Of a stretch of DNA of 5,534 nt, positions 5,505-5,534 are shown piece by piece. Each line of letters starts with the position of its first letter. Position 1 is the stretch's first letter. The position numbers and the translations under genes are program-made. Below the pieces are notes generated by a model. That model was not told where the DNA came from and made no database searches. It was given only the letters and a program-made list of their open reading frames with translations. The stretch is from Alphaproteobacteria bacterium. GTDB taxonomy: Bacteria; Pseudomonadota; Alphaproteobacteria; Sphingomonadales; Sphingomonadaceae. The stretch spans positions 1 through 5,534 of the forward strand of contig JAHJWA010000396.1 in NCBI GenBank assembly GCA_018828205.1, given 5' to 3'.

Positions 5505-5534
5505 GACGCGGTCCTAATCTGTGTCGAGAGGGGC

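Noticed and set aside
1..5534. CRISPR array, tRNA, rRNA, prophage or transposase
   Set aside because: No regularly spaced repeats, no recognisable tRNA cloverleaf and no transposase or integrase motifs were found by reading both strands.

Overview
The window looks like a chromosomal segment of a GC-rich alphaproteobacterium, most likely Sphingomonadales and probably close to the Erythrobacter/Porphyrobacter group. The basis is strongly GC-biased third codon positions, a 55-residue cysteine-free L33, an alphaproteobacterial-type LolA, and a GTP cyclohydrolase II carrying a decayed RibB-like N-terminal domain. The taxonomic call is inference from protein character, not from a database match.

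Layout, left to right. (1) 1-965, plus strand: an exported right-handed beta-helix protein whose true start probably lies just left of the window. (2) 972-2834, minus strand: a two-gene unit, xth (exonuclease III) followed by ribA (GTP cyclohydrolase II). ribA appears translationally coupled to xth through a CTGA start/stop overlap and is broken by one extra base in a 7-bp G/C homopolymer. It converges on the beta-helix gene with only 6 bp between the stop codons. (3) 2835-2936: a 102-bp divergent intergenic region. (4) 2937-4367, plus strand: a lipoprotein alkaline phosphatase of the metazoan/Vibrio-like subtype. (5) 4368-4598: a 231-bp intergenic region between convergent genes, unusually rich in inverted repeats (a bidirectional terminator-like hairpin, a 72-bp long-stem element and two more hairpins). 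(6) 4599-5252, minus: lolA, the periplasmic lipoprotein carrier. (7) 5337-5504, minus: rpmG (ribosomal protein L33).

Functionally this is mostly housekeeping: translation (L33), envelope biogenesis (LolA), DNA repair (Xth) and riboflavin synthesis (RibA), interspersed with two exported accessory proteins. The phosphatase has a lipobox, so its localisation would depend on the Lol system to which the neighbouring LolA belongs. I do not see a novel multi-gene defence or mobile system. The points most worth a second look are the ribA homopolymer frameshift with its apparent CTG start, the decayed RibB domain, the metazoan-like phosphatase active site, and the structured phoA-lolA intergenic region.
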